Below are positions 48,344 to 63,266 of a stretch of DNA of 64,000 nt, piece after piece. Position 1 is the first letter of the stretch, and each line of letters opens with the position of its first letter. Origin of the DNA: Metopolophium dirhodum (taxonomy: Eukaryota > Arthropoda > Insecta > Hemiptera > Aphididae); NCBI RefSeq assembly GCF_019925205.1, contig NC_083565.1:19062241-19126240 (forward strand), given 5' to 3'. A model generated the notes under the pieces. That model saw only the letters and a program-made list of their open reading frames with translations. It ran no database searches and had not been told where the DNA came from. The position numbers were made by a program, and so were the translations under genes.

Positions 48344-51300
48344 GCATATCACTAGTACATACTGCATATAGCAGATTTTAAAGAAAACATACAGCAAGAA
48401 TAACTTGAGGCATATTATTACATAAAATACTGCTGAGAACATAGGACAAATAAGGGGTGAGGGACTATAGGTACTAAGCCCCCCTAACATTTCCTAAATT
48501 TATTTTTAGCTTATTCAATATTATTCTAGTAGGGCTTTATCTCTCTTCTCCTTACAAATCTCAAATGGTATTTGCGACTATGACTGAGAAGGACAAATGG
48601 AATCATAATATCTTATCAAATGATACAATATTCAAATTATTAGTATTTTTAAGTAGGATATTGCAATACACAATAAATATGAGAGAAAACAATAAACGTG
48701 AAAGATTATATATGGCCCAATAGACTTAACGGTGAGTACTTACACTAATAACTAATAAGTATTAAATAATAATAAACAGCTTGAAATGCAGAAACGTATT
48801 TAGATAAATCATTTAGATGCTTCTGGTAAACCAGTTTGATATTGCCCTTATCACCCCCTTTATGAAAACGAATCAATGGTAGTTGTTTAGATATAAAAAG
48901 TTAGTAAGAACTTAAAAACACCTAGGTACTTAATTATTATTGGTTAAGCTTAATATACGAATTTCGTAGATATACTATACGTAAATGTCATTATTTGAAA
49001 TGTGTGCAGGCCTTTGCTTCTCTTGCAAAAACAGCGACTTACATCAATAATTATTCACTTATAATTAAAGTTTTAGAATACATAATATGTACAGTTAAAA
49101 TATTTTGATTACTAGGGCTGCAGTCGCAGGTCACAACTTACTCGTGCGTAGGTAAATATTCCATTTTTTTTAAAAAATGTCAATTTTATTTTAAAGGTCT
49201 TAAAGACTCAAATAAAATAATATGTATTAATGTACAAGTTTTTTTTGTAATTAGGTAATATATTTCAATGACCAATTGACGTAGAAAACATTTTTAATTA
49301 TTTTAATTCAAAATATTCATTATAAATGTAGGTAAATACTTGAAAACTAAAACGAATGTTAGTATGCTACACGAACTACACAATGGCTTGTAAAATAATA
49401 TAATTATACAAATAGTAATTTAACTTTTTTTGAATGTAGGTATAGGTTAAATACACAAGTATTTAAGCCAATGGGGAAAATACGTGAGCTTGAAACTACA
49501 TTTGTTATGAATAATGAATTTATGATTATACAATCAATTTTTCTGTTTGGATATGGATTTAAAAAAGTAAATTGGTTGACAATTATTAAATCGATAAGAT
49601 TATAGGTTAGATTTTTAATTTTTAATTTTATAAATAGGTTCTATTTATGCATGTAAAATTCACGAGTGACTCGTGACATTTTGTAAGTAAATGATTTCAA
49701 TGTATCTCGAAAATCCTTAATTTCATTAGCATACCATTAATAAACATTAATTTATAACTAACTACCTTTATACCTATCGTATAAGTGTTTATTTATTAAT
49801 TGTATGCCATGCTTCAACTTAAATAAGATATTATATTTCAGTAATATTTTAAATGTTATATTATGTATTAATGTAATATTATAAATGTTTTAGAATGTAA
49901 AGTGAAGTTAAACGACTAAAGTACCTAGGTACTTGGAAATTATTACTACCTACCTACCTCTACCTATACTATGCAATTATAAAAATTGGTCATTAAACCT
50001 AATTTTATAACAAATATTAACAATTAAATGATAAAATTCAAAAATTCATAAATACTAAGAATTTTTAATTAAATTGAATGACAAAATATTTCTTAGAACA
50101 TGTTATTTAAAACTAAAAAAAAAAAAAAATTATTGTTAAATTATTCAACAATATTATATTATTGTGAGGGCGTTAGCGGCTTTAAACTTTATGATAACTC
50201 GTGCGTTTTATTAATTTAACACTTTGTAGAGCGGTTTCATAAAGCATTTCTGTTTAAGGACCCTAGTAGTTTATGAATAAATCATAATATACAAGTTTAC
50301 AACAGCGAAGAAAATGTGTACGCGAACCCGAGTAACCGTTAATTGATAAACCGAGATTCGCGCGCACAGATTTTTTTAACAGTACGGCGCTTTAGTTAAA
50401 AATAATAATATAATTCACTATAATTCTGGGCCCACTACCGGAATATTAACTAAGAGGAGGATATTATACCAAATATCCAATCTCTGGTTTAAGTTGCAGA
50501 CTGTATAGTGTAGGCATACAGTTAGACAGTAACTCACTTTCGATTACCTTCGTATTACAGTTTTGACAACATAATTTACGATTTATGATTGCTTAAAATA
50601 TTTGTTACATGTTACAAGGCAAGCTTCACAAACAATAAAATTATATTTTATATAACATACGCGATTAGCACCTATGCGTTTTGTACTTTTGTTATACTTA
50701 TAACTTATAAGTATTATAACGTCTTATAAGTTTTAAAAATAACATATATATTTACTATATTATATATTATTATTGTTATGCGCAGTTGAACTTATAAAAT
50801 AACAATACCTCATAATATAATCATAAAGTAAAAACTAATACTATTACAAGACAATGGTTTGATTGGCTTAGACCCTCTAATAATAAATATAAATATTAGA
50901 TTCGGAACGAGTTAATTGGTTTTCTATAACTCAACATTTTAATACTTCATAGTTCATAATATAATATTATTGTTATGTGCAGTTTTACATTGTAAGAACC
51001 AATTTATAATGTAACCGAGCTATTTGTTCAATAACAGACAACAGTTTATCATAATATATTCTACTCATAAACATACACTCACACAATATATCATCTCATT
51101 TTAAACATTTCAACTTTTTTGGTGAGTTTATCTACTAAGCGAGTACCTACCACATATAATATGGTTATTACTTAATAAGAAAATTAAATAATAATAAAAG
51201 TTGATTTCGTATATTATTCCAAATACAGAGATTAGATATTGAGTATGTTGTATGTAAATATTTTAAATATATAGGTGTATTTATGTTTTTAATAAAATGT

Positions 51301-51604
51301 GTTTTATATGCATATATTAGGTAACACAATATTAAGACGACTTTCTATAAATACGTTATCAATAAGTACCCGCGTCATAACAAAAAAAATAATATCATTA
51401 AAATATAAAATGTTATATTTCTGATATAACTCGACATGTTTTGAGTGTCATAAACGAAATAATGCCGATTATAATATATTATAATTATTAATTATTCAAC
51501 GATTAAAGCCTCTCTATAAATGCCATAGTATTCTGTTCGTCGATTTTAAGTTTTAACTGAAAGCCATCAAAAGTGTTTTATACCTAATAATATAAGAAAC
51601 TTCG

Positions 51605-51655
51605 TATAGGTCCTACGCTATAGGTTCTAGATGATTATGAAGTGTAGGACCTATA
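51605..51655. repeat. Hairpin with 12-bp perfect arms
   Basis: TATAGGTCCTAC at 51605-51616 is followed after 27 bases by its exact reverse complement, GTAGGACCTATA (51644-51655). It may be a small MITE core. No flanking duplication was identified. Confidence 0.7.
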
Positions 51656-54600
51656 CACTATAGGTATAATATCTGTCTCTCTGCGATGACTTTATATTTG
51701 TACCTATACTTTTCATTCGTTTCTTCCAATTATTTCGTTTAATTGTGGAAGATATTGTAACGTCGTGACATACATGTGCATGCGTATGTAACCTTACAAA
51801 AAGAATAGGTTCGATAAAGTTGATTTTTTTTTTTACATTCAATGCCCTCGTTATTTTTCGTTTCACTCGTATGTCAAAGAATTCACAAAAAAATGCTGGT
51901 GAAATCTGTTACACCATGAAAATTGGATTTTAGTTTCTAGTTTATATGGGAAATTATTATAATTCGTTATTTTTGGGATAATTTTCAATATTTTTTTTTA
52001 TATTTCTTTTGTAATGTGCATACTGCATACATTTTTTTTCGTCAATAATAACTGTTACAATAATATAATTTATCAAAATATTGAAAGAAGTTAATGGTTT
52101 TAATAATACTAGATTTGTATACCAACTATATGACTTGAGTAATTAATGAGTAGGATTGCAATCTGACATAACAATATGTCCGTATTACCTACATCAGAAT
52201 GATTTTATTGCTCATAAATCATTAGGTACCTATATATATATATATATTGTACAATGTACATTGCATTTAAGTCCTCTATATGTACATTGATTACGACTTA
52301 AAATATTTAAAAGTAATAAATTAATAAATATGACTACTAGCATTAAAAAACAATTTTTTTTTTTAGAAAGTGGATAATTCTTGTCACTTTGACACCTACA
52401 AAGTGTCATTGAAATAATCAACATTACTATCCTTTTAGTCTTTATATACACACATATATTATAACCTTTTATAATTCAGATAATTATTTTTAATTACAAT
52501 TATTCATTCTAATTAAATTGATAGTCATCGTTTTACAGGTGTTGTATATATTCCATTATATTGGCATCATATTATGTCAATATTTTTATTTTTAATAATT
52601 AATTCTACTATCTATAGGTTATGTTATATTTCGATTAATTCTTATTCTAAATACATGAATAATTCAATTTTATTTACTAAGAATTTTTCTTGTATTCAAA
52701 TTAAAATGTGGCATCTTTATCCTCCTCGTCTATCGGTTAGTTTATTGCATAGGTACCTACAAATTACAATATATTATATTTTTACTAAATATGCAATAAG
52801 TACCTAAATTTCAATATTGCAATTAATAAGTGTTTACTCTCTTGGTAATACTTCTCAATTTTATTTTTTTCTAAATTTAATTTGGGCATCAGTTTTTTTA
52901 ACTCATCTTTAACTAACTAGTATAATTTATACTGTTTTTAACCTTCAACTACTTTAATAATTTGTATAATATATATATTTGTATATTGTTATTAGTAGAG
53001 ACAGTACAGTTTCACTTTCAAGAACACTTATAGGGTGCACGGAATTTCAGACTTGTGTACAGGATGATTATTTTTAAATATAATACCTACACATCATCCC
53101 AATACTTGTTATCATCATTGAACTAATTTTTTTTTTTTTATATAATTTAAACATTTAATAAAACTGTATTTTTAAATAACATTATGTGTTATCAGTTTTA
53201 GGGGGTTATTTTACGTCAAAACATATATTTTTAATATCATATAAATCATAATATTAGTTGACGTGTGTATAAATCATTAAACGAATAGTTTTTCGTTTAT
53301 GAGCTTTTAAAGTTAAGACATGCCGTAGAATGTTCACAACAGTTTTAAATTCCCTAGATGTTTCAAAACTTTAAAATAGTGAAAAATTAGATTTGTCACA
53401 AAAATAAAATATTAGAACTTTGAAAGAATCCACGTATAAATTCTGTATAACTATAACAAGTTATAGAAAAACCTATTTATAAAAAAATATTCTTTCTAAA
53501 AGACAAAAACGGACCGGGAATAATGAATGTTCTGTACAAAAATAATTTCCCTGTATATAGGTACTTAATTTATGATAATAATATATCACATCAGTTCGTT
53601 ACGATTAATGTAACCTTAAATTGTTTATGCCTGCATCATCACATAATCATGCATTCCATCTATTTTTTAGATCTATTATATTTTGCACTTTAGCAGTCTA
53701 TTCGTATATGCATATTATATAATATAAATGCGCTTAAATAAAAAAAAACCCTAGTATAAATTGTTAGTCACATTTTTTATGAGTACCTACGTATATTACC
53801 TACCTAAATATTATATTATATTTATGTATTTTGATATGGTTAAAAATATGTTCACACGCCTAACTATTTCAAATGCACTTTTATATATCTTCAATAAGTG
53901 TTTAATTTTGAGTGGTAATAGCTTATATTTTGATATAGGAAGTTCATGTGTTTGAGTCCTAACTATTTCGAAACATCACGATTCGTGAAACTTTGTTTTT
54001 TTTATGAATAAGTATAGGTGCTAAATAATCTGTTGATTACTGTTGATCTATCAATTATTTGGAAAGATATTATTGGCCAAACGAGGCACGATACAAAAAT
54101 GACATACAAGTTTAATTCAAATTTCAAATAATAGATAAAAAAAATTGACTTTGGTAGATGTAATTGTTATTTAATCTTGGTTTTTCGCAATGATAATACT
54201 ATATTATTATAGGATACGACATTAAAAAGTATCCTGAAGTAAATCACTCAGAATTTAAACCTTTTCTGCTCTTATAGGATGTTAAATAAATACATATTCC
54301 AGACTATTTTGTCTTTATTACATAATAATATCAATAAGGAACATATAATTTCACACGTTCCGTGTGGTGTAAATCATTCATCTGGTAATGTTTTTATTCT
54401 CAAACAGTTAAATAGTCCAAGGTCAGACATCTATTGTTGTTGATAATTCAAGACTTTTGAATTGTTTTCTCTATGAGCATATATTATACTATACATTATA
54501 TTGAAAGTTCATTAAACTAAACCATGGTCAGATGGGTTCATAGAGATGGTTGTCCTATAGTAGGTCCTAGATAATTTCACACCTTCTCTATTTTTCAGAC

Positions 54601-57600
54601 GTTTCTTTAGAAAACCATAGAAGAAATTTATTTTTTTATTCTATGATATGCCATTTTCAATGTTTATGAAGTAATATTTTTATTTTTTTTTATTCAGAAA
54701 GTTTAGTAACTGCGTTTTATTTAAAACAAATATTTTATACAACTATCCGGTTACCCAGTTTTTATTTTGACTCGTTTTATATTTTGTATTTGTTTTATTT
54801 TTAATTTTTAATATATACTTACCTACCATAATTATTGCATTATTATGGATTTGTTATATAATATAATAAAATATACGAGATATTCAACTTTTCAATCTTA
54901 CTTTTTAAATCGACTTCAAGGAAATGCATTTTTCTAAATGTACACATATTATATAAACATTATGATAAGCTAGTTCTTACAATTGAGACCTTGGCTTCCT
55001 CTAGATGAATTCTTAACAGACACAAAAGCAAAAATTCATCAGGTTCTTCGACTGCATTGCTTTCATCACTATGTAATATGTATTGTTACTATATTATTTG
55101 CAACACCGTAGTATGTATTTATAATATATAATTATATGTTTAAAAACATAACGAATTTGTCAATGTAGTACTAGGTATGTAGAAATGTTGAAAATAAAAA
55201 ATAAATAATAATAAATTCAAATTTGATAATTTACAATAGGTACCTACTTTATGATAGTATATACCTATAATCTTTAAACTTTAATATATATAATATATAA
55301 TTTTTTTTTGATTACATAACTTATATTTTTTAGCTTTGAAAACTTTGTTCATTACCTATAGGGCTATAGGTACATAAAATATTTAATCAGTAGATAATTA
55401 CTACGTAATGAAACAGTCTAACAGATAAAAAAATGTTCGTATGGGTAATAATTATGTCTTTATATAATATTATAATAATAATGTATAAATGTATAACATA
55501 AAGTTTTAGTTTGTGTTATTTACTCTATTCCTAAAACCTATATAATTCTAGGTTTAATAGGCTATAATATAACAAAACGTACATCGAATATTATGAATTT
55601 TTGATCAAAATAATTTAATTATTGAAAAATTATTCGTCGGTTGAAAACTTTAATCCAATGAACATTTTTGTCATATATTTTATTATAGTTATATCTTTAA
55701 GACTTAGATCATATACTCGGGTCTAAGATTGTAACTAGATAACAGTTATCAATCACAGTAATCATTTTCGTTATGGTATAGGTATATGTATATATTATGT
55801 AATATGTTGTTTGTTGACAGGAAACAATTTTATACCATAATATTCAATATTGTGGGTATATGAATTTACGTTATTAATTTTAAAAACAATACTATTAATT
55901 TTTTTTTGTTTTTTTAAAAATTTGTAGTATAAAATTAAGAATATACAGTTTACAGAACGTCACCTGCCACTTACAGTTTATATTATTTTTAGCTTAATTT
56001 CTCGATATAAATTTGCCACCAGGGTCAACTCGAGTCACTAGCCCCCTCCGTCTTAAACATAATGGCCCTGACTCCCTGTCCATAGTTAAGTGAGGAGTGT
56101 TTGATTTAAACTAGATAATGACTTCTGGTTAAAGTGTGACCTAATAAACATTTTTAAACATTATAATTTGTATTAATTCTAAAATGGTTCACTTGATTAG
56201 TTCTTGAGAAATTCATTATTGATTACCCAATGAAATGATAAATATTATAGGTGCAATAAAAAACGAATAAAAATCTTAAGTGGTCCAATAAATTGTCGCA
56301 TTTTGATGTTGAATATAAAGAACTAAAAATCATACTTTCTTTCAAAACGATCGGTTTCGAACAACGTACGGCGATTGTCGATTGTTATCGAATCGTGATT
56401 AGTGCTTGAATTAGTGATCTTGAACCATAACTTGTTCTATTTTTCTTTATAAAACGTATTGGGAGATAAGAAACAATAGTAGCTGTAGTACTATAAAATT
56501 CTCGTCTTGTTGATTTCACTATAGGGCTTATAACAGTATAATAGACGTAATAGTTTTTGCACAAAATCACTGTTCAAGGCAACAATAAAATATAGACGTA
56601 TATGTATTGCATATTAAAATCTAAATGTGATTCCAAAGAAGTCTGCACTAATCTATTATAGTCGGTGATGTAAGTTAGTTAAATAATATACTTTTTGAGC
56701 AAGGAAAAGAACAAAACATAATACATTACAGAACAATTATTTCAACAATATTTAATTCCGTTTGTTTAGACTAGTACCTACCTGGCTACCTGTAACTATA
56801 GATAGGTAAAATATTATATAACATTATTTAATCCTTACGTCATTGATGAAATTCGTGTGTTTTATTAGTGGCCATGAAATATCTTATCTTGTTTTGTAAC
56901 AACACTTTCAATTACATTTGTTATCAATTTATCATGTCCTATATATAATGTATAAGCTCATCTTTTTTTCACGGGCAAAATTAAGTTTGAGCCACTTATC
57001 TCCAATAAAATTATTTATCTTTTTGCGTACATATATATAGGTACCTCGCAGTTTTTTTTCGTACCCACGATATTAAATACACTAATTTTGCCTATTTTTT
57101 TTTTATTCGATTAAGCAACCCAGTTTTAATCTATTCTCTCGATAAACCGTATTTCTCAGTTATTCAATTTAACTATTTTATATTCTTAACTTATAATATA
57201 GGATTTAAATCTATTAATTTAATTTTTAAAATATATAGTATTAGTTAAATTTTCACTTCAATATTGTAATTGGTTTCTTCATAATCAAAGCGCAATTGGG
57301 TATTAATTACTATGATAATTGTTGTAGGCACCATTCGTTATTCTGAAATGAACATAAACCAAGGTAGGTTGTATGTCTACTGCTGTCATTGTCATATTAC
57401 TATTAGTTATATACTTATATTCAATGAATAATGATTATATTATATCTATGATAAAATTAAACTTTCATAAAACAATAACTACTTAGAAAATATTTAGTTA
57501 TTATAAAACAATACGAAGAAAATAATAATCCGTTCATTCCGTGTGTAGATAATTAGCTGTTTTTCAAATAGTGATTTATGCTTAAGTTTTTTATTCAAAT

Positions 57601-60600
57601 TGTATTCTCTATTTATACGATTTTGCCTATATTACATAATACTTCTTAGTTAAAAAATACTTAACAGTCTATACACCTACTTTTATATGACACTTAATTA
57701 ATTAAATCCATGTTTCTAATTAATGCACTCTATACATACATTATTCTATTTATATGTAAATAAATCAATAAAAAACTACATATAGATACATATGTTTTAT
57801 ATTTTTATTTCATAAGTATCATTACCGACCAGTTCTAAACTGGTTCTATGTTTTACAAAATTCATTAAAAATACATCGAATTATCTATTATCCAAAATAT
57901 ACATAAAAAAAATGTTGAGAACTTTTTTTTTATTTTAACATTAGGTAGGTACTTATTGAGTATAGAAAACTTATATACAATCAGGTCCCTCGTCTATATA
58001 TTATATATCATATTAATATATATTAAATAGTTTTGAATTTGAATGATTATAATTTTATGCTTGATTTATGTTTATATCTGATGTTTTATTATTTAATCGT
58101 TTAAATGATTTTAATATTTTTAATTGGAATAACTCGAGTAAGTAGGTATCTAATATTTACTAATAATAGTATTATGTGAATAAATATGTTAAAATTTATT
58201 TGTAAAGGTTCAAATTGAATTTTACATTTAAGTTTAACTATTATTCCTAAAACAATTGTATTAGGGATGTATAACAAAAATAAAAACCAGTTCAAATATA
58301 AAACTTTTAGAGCTACATTGTAAGATAAGTCTTTCTAATTTGAAATAAAATTATAGTTTAGTACAATTTATTGCATAATTGAGAGTAGACGTAATAACAA
58401 TAGTTTAATCAAACTACATTATATATGTTTATCATTAATAATAATTTTTTTTTGATACTATAACGGTTTAAAATGCACACCTAAAAGTCTAAAATCCAAT
58501 TCTTTTAATAAATAATTACATTTAACATTTTAACGAATTATTAATTTATTTTATATTTTTGCCAAACTTGCAATCGGGTCAATCAACACGTCATTTAAAC
58601 AGCCAAACAAAACACTTAAATAACAAGGTACCTAAAATATTAAATTGATTATTTGATAAAGTAAGTTTAGGTGTTTTGAATATATAGTAAATTTATTTAC
58701 TAAAATATTATATTTACTGAATATATAATATACCTATACAGTTTATCATTATTTATTACTTTATTAGTATCTAATTGTAAATTAATCAAAGTAGGTACCT
58801 AATCTAAATAACGTATTACAATAAAATTAGTATAAATATATGTTTTGATATATTTTAATGTGAAGAGTCAATATAAAACTAAACCAAACCTCATTTTGTT
58901 ATATTATTATAATTGCAAGTATTCACTCGTTAATTTTTTTTTTTTTTTTTCTATCATGATTTATCACCAGGCCTTGATTTGAGTTCTTGTTCAAATAGGT
59001 TTTTAGCAATTTATTTTAACCGGATTGGGATTGGTCAGATTTTGTATTTGTTTATTGTATACAGCATCTATACAAATTTGAAATTACATATATTATAATA
59101 TATATTGTGTATTTGTGTGTTACTATTCTTCTGACCTCAACCACTCATTGAAAACGAGAAAGATATACCCATTTTAATTCATCTATTTAATAAATTATTT
59201 TCAAGGTTTAGTTATTTTTCAAATACGGTTTAAAAAGCTCTATATAGGTACAGCGTAGTTTACGCCAATACCTTTTTAAACATAAAAAAAAAAAACAAAC
59301 CAATTTATTAATGAGGTTATCGGAAACCACTTAAATATTACTGATCTATTTCCAAACCTCATGTTGTTGAACCACATGTGCATATTTGACAAATTATTCA
59401 CGTAATAATAATATGTAAAGGTACACATAATATTTTTGTCATTAACGTTAATATTTTTTTTTGAATTATTAATAATTTTTATGTTTATTTTTTTGAAATA
59501 TTCAAGTCTTAAATCTTTTCTTTAATGTTCTAAGTGGAACTTCAAGTTGGCATGGTTTTATTTTTTTATTTGTATTTGTTATTTTGTTTAAATTATACAA
59601 TTGTTGTTTTATTTATCGGATTATTTTTTTTACTGATCAGGCGCAAAGGAAAATCATTCACATAAATATTGTAATTTATTATATTCATACTAAACTCATA
59701 TTTATATACTTAAATATTATTTTATAGTTTTTTTCATGTATAGTTAGAAGAGGGGCGGTTAATATGGAGGTCTCCTAATAGGATAGAAAGCTGTTTCAAT
59801 AGTGTCTTGGAATGTTATTTTTCAATTTTCGTATAATATCACAAACTTTTAAAGATATGTAAACTTATATATTTTATTCGCGTTTGGCAATATGGCGTAA
59901 TAATAAAAATGAATGAATGTCATAAAATTAACTTTTAAAGTTTGCTGGAATCATTGAATGAATATGATTACATAAAATGTTATTACATACATTTTATATT
60001 TTAAATTAAGGGTGATTGTAATTTGGCGACATGCAGTAAAATCACTTAAGTTATATTCAATATGTGAGAATGGTTTTTACCATAATTCTGAAGTATTTTA
60101 TTATATTATATTTATGTATCATGTAAGTCTAGAAGTTTTATTTTTTATTATAAAAGTACCTGGACTTGAAATCATTACATTATTTTATACAGAATAAATT
60201 ATTTAATATGGACATATGGAATACCTGGTCTATATCAAAATACCTACAAATTTATAAAAATTTATAAAAATATATAACATTTTGTATTTATTGGTTTGAA
60301 ATTAGATCGTAATTTATATTTTATACATAATAATTTTATTCCATATTCGGTATATCTCCTCTAAATTATAATTAAAGTAAATTAAAATATGATCCATACA
60401 GACGTTATTAAAATTTTTTTTTTTACATTTATTTGAATATATACAATCTGTAATAATAGTTACAATACGCATATTAGATGGATTACAATTGACTTTGAAA
60501 GCGTGAGGGGAGTAGTTACCCAGCATTAACACTCGACGTGAAATATTAAAATTTTAAAAATTTTAATGGAATGATAATATTATTTTTAATATGCCTATAA

Positions 60601-62359
60601 TATTATTATGAGCTTTGATATTTTTAGATTATTTATACAATATTATCAATATAAAGTTCATCATACCAAATTGTTAAGTTTTTAATAAATTACGCAATTT
60701 AAGAATTGAAAAATCAATATTTTGACGTATAATTTTGATTTGTTTATTTTTGTATCATCTAAATTATTTCAAGCGAGGATTTTAGTGAAATCTTTAAACT
60801 CGTGAAAAAAGGTACAAAGCGATTATATATTTTGTTTTTGATTATAACCTAGTGAAGACAAGAAAGTTGAATTATTTAGTTCAAATGTATTATAACATAT
60901 TCAGCATTGTTAGATAAGTAGGTGGGTGGTATATTGATACAACAAAAAGTACATATGCTGGGGACTGGTATATAAAACCAAAAAAAGATACCAATTTATG
61001 AACATGAGTCACGACCGTGTTATAGGACTTATATAAATGTAGGTTGTAGGTACCTATTGATTTAAATTTTTTTAGATGCAACCTTGCAGTATACAAATGA
61101 ATAGTCTACTCGGTATAGTAATCATTCTATGTTGATTTATCTATTCAGTATTGAGAAGGTCAGTTATTTTTTCGCAATTCTTTCACGGGTATTTACGCGT
61201 AGGACAGTGGTTAAGTGCATGGTCGTATCCAGTATTGTTTTTGTAGTGGGGAAAGATAGGAAGGGGTATATGAAGATGTCTTATGACTACAAAAAAAAAA
61301 TAGTATAGTAAAATGTTAATGAAATATAACATGTAGGTAAATCGGTAAGCGATTGCAATGGTTGGTCGATAATTGAGGATGACCGAGCGAATGGCGTTGT
61401 GTTGCAGATTCAACAAAAGTAAAATAGTTAGTAAAAAGTTGACTTATTATGTCTTATAGAATAAAATAAATATGTTTAACTAGTAATGTTTAATATATAA
61501 AATATTTTCTTGTAAATTTCGTTTACGAAGTTTTAATTATATTAATTTTTTATTTATTTACCAAAAAAAAAATACATTAATTTATAAATAACAACTAACT
61601 CCGTTCTTTGTTTCTGAAAAAAAATCGTCTCTACGTTCGTTCTATTGATTTGAGTTAAAAGGTTAACGTACAGTTCGCGTTTGTCGTTTTCCATCAATAG
61701 TATTCAAGTCTCAAGACTCGAAGCTATCCCGTATTAAGTTATTTTTATGTTTGTTTAAGTCATTCAACTATGCTTGTACTAAAATAAAAATAAAATATTA
61801 ACTTCTAAATTCAATACTAAAACCATAAACTACGCGGCATAAACTTTCAGGGGAATAAATTCAGTTTTACTAAAACTCTAACGAGTAATAAAAATAAATA
61901 ACTATTTAATCGATGAAATAAATATCAAAATTGTTTAAATTAAAACTATTTAGTATTCTAGTTTTTAGAATATAAATTATAAATCCAAATCTCCGTTCAT
62001 TAAATAGAAACTGAATCTCCGAATTCGTTTTTTTCGGTTCGTTTCGCAGTCGTAATACTCAAAACCAAAGGCAGCAAAGAATAATATATTTTTTTAGTAT
62101 TATATAGATGACCTAGTAAAATTTTAAAATGCTCGTATGCTCATAAAACACTCAATTTACGCTCCTTATAGGGGAGCAGAGGACATAACTCTTAGGTATA
62201 TTATAATATATATACTAAATGGTGCTAAATCAGAAAACTGGCGGATGACGTAGGTAGAATATTATAAAAAATAAAATAAATACCACTGGATAAGGTTTAA
62301 CCAAATGTTCTAAATGCAAAAAAAAAACTAGATGGTTTAAGTGTTATTTGTGGGCGTCA

Positions 62360-62380
62360 ATAATAATAATAATAATAATA
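62360..62380. repeat. (AAT)n microsatellite
   Basis: Seven AAT units. Confidence 0.8.
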
Positions 62381-62455
62381 GTAAATTACTACCTAGTGAG
62401 AAATTGCATACAATTAATTAATTGAATGTGTACTTATCCATTAATGTTTATATTG

Positions 62456-62477
62456 TATATATATATATATATATATA
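62456..62477. repeat. (TA)n microsatellite
   Basis: Eleven uninterrupted TA units. Confidence 0.85.
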
Positions 62478-62668
62478 CTGCAGACTCCGCAGAGACGCAA
62501 TAGCGTTTAGGTTGTTGTTAAATAGTTGGTACTATAATATTTTAAAAAACCCACTACGAAACTATAATAGAAATATATAGAACCATGTCGGTGTCTTAAC
62601 CAAAAGTTATCGAGCTTGTAATAGATGTAATTAGGCACATAACTGATAATAAATTGCATTCGTCCAAG

Positions 62669-62693
62669 TATATATATATATATATATATATAT
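62669..62693. repeat. (TA)n microsatellite
   Basis: Twelve TA units, about 200 bases from the previous array. Confidence 0.85.
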
Positions 62694-63266
62694 TAATATT
62701 ATACATTTTATTATTGTTTATTGTACTGGCATATTATATAATCAGACGAAATACGTAGGTATACATATTGTATACATGTAACACGTATAGTTAAATGTGT
62801 TGTTTTAGAAACGCTTTTTGAATGTGGGCTTATATAATGTGACGCTGTGGTATATACTATATATATATATTCTATATGCATAATTGAACAATTTTACGCA
62901 CAGTTTAAAAAAATTAAAATAAGGGCTTACCTATTATAACAATAATCGTGTAGGTACCAATCCGGTTATATCAACTGCCCGGTCGCGTTTATCCATTGTA
63001 GATGGTTATCAATTTATCATATTGGGTAGGTACTAGGTATAGGTACTCAAACTAAAATTTCGATGAATTTGCATGTTTTTATTTTTGGCTTATTAGAATA
63101 TTTATCACTAGTTATCTATAGGTACTAAATTATTATTTAATGATATCATATTATTGTTACAGAGGAATAATAGCCGTGTTATCAATATCATACGCCTATT
63201 ATCATAAATTATTTTACAGTATTATATTATTATATACTAATTGCATTCTAAATTATAATAACATAT

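Larger units (their letters stand above)
48344..63266. other. 15-kb AT-rich desert, no gene supported
   Basis: This long stretch is uniformly AT-rich, with no CpG patch comparable to those left of 43 kb. Open frames are short and Ile/Tyr/Leu/Asn/Lys-rich, and none has a domain, a good start and a splice site. It holds short G/C-run remnants of transposon type (for example 56015-56070 and 61205-61265, the latter with GTCGTATCCAG). It also has a 12-bp hairpin at 51605, TA and AAT microsatellites near its right end, and at least seven copies of AGGTACCT. It is most likely intergenic or a giant intron. Confidence 0.5.

Noticed and set aside
57355..57400. Sequence resembling let-7 (GTAGGTTGTATG)
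   Set aside because: The seed GAGGTAG is not intact and no star strand or hairpin is visible.
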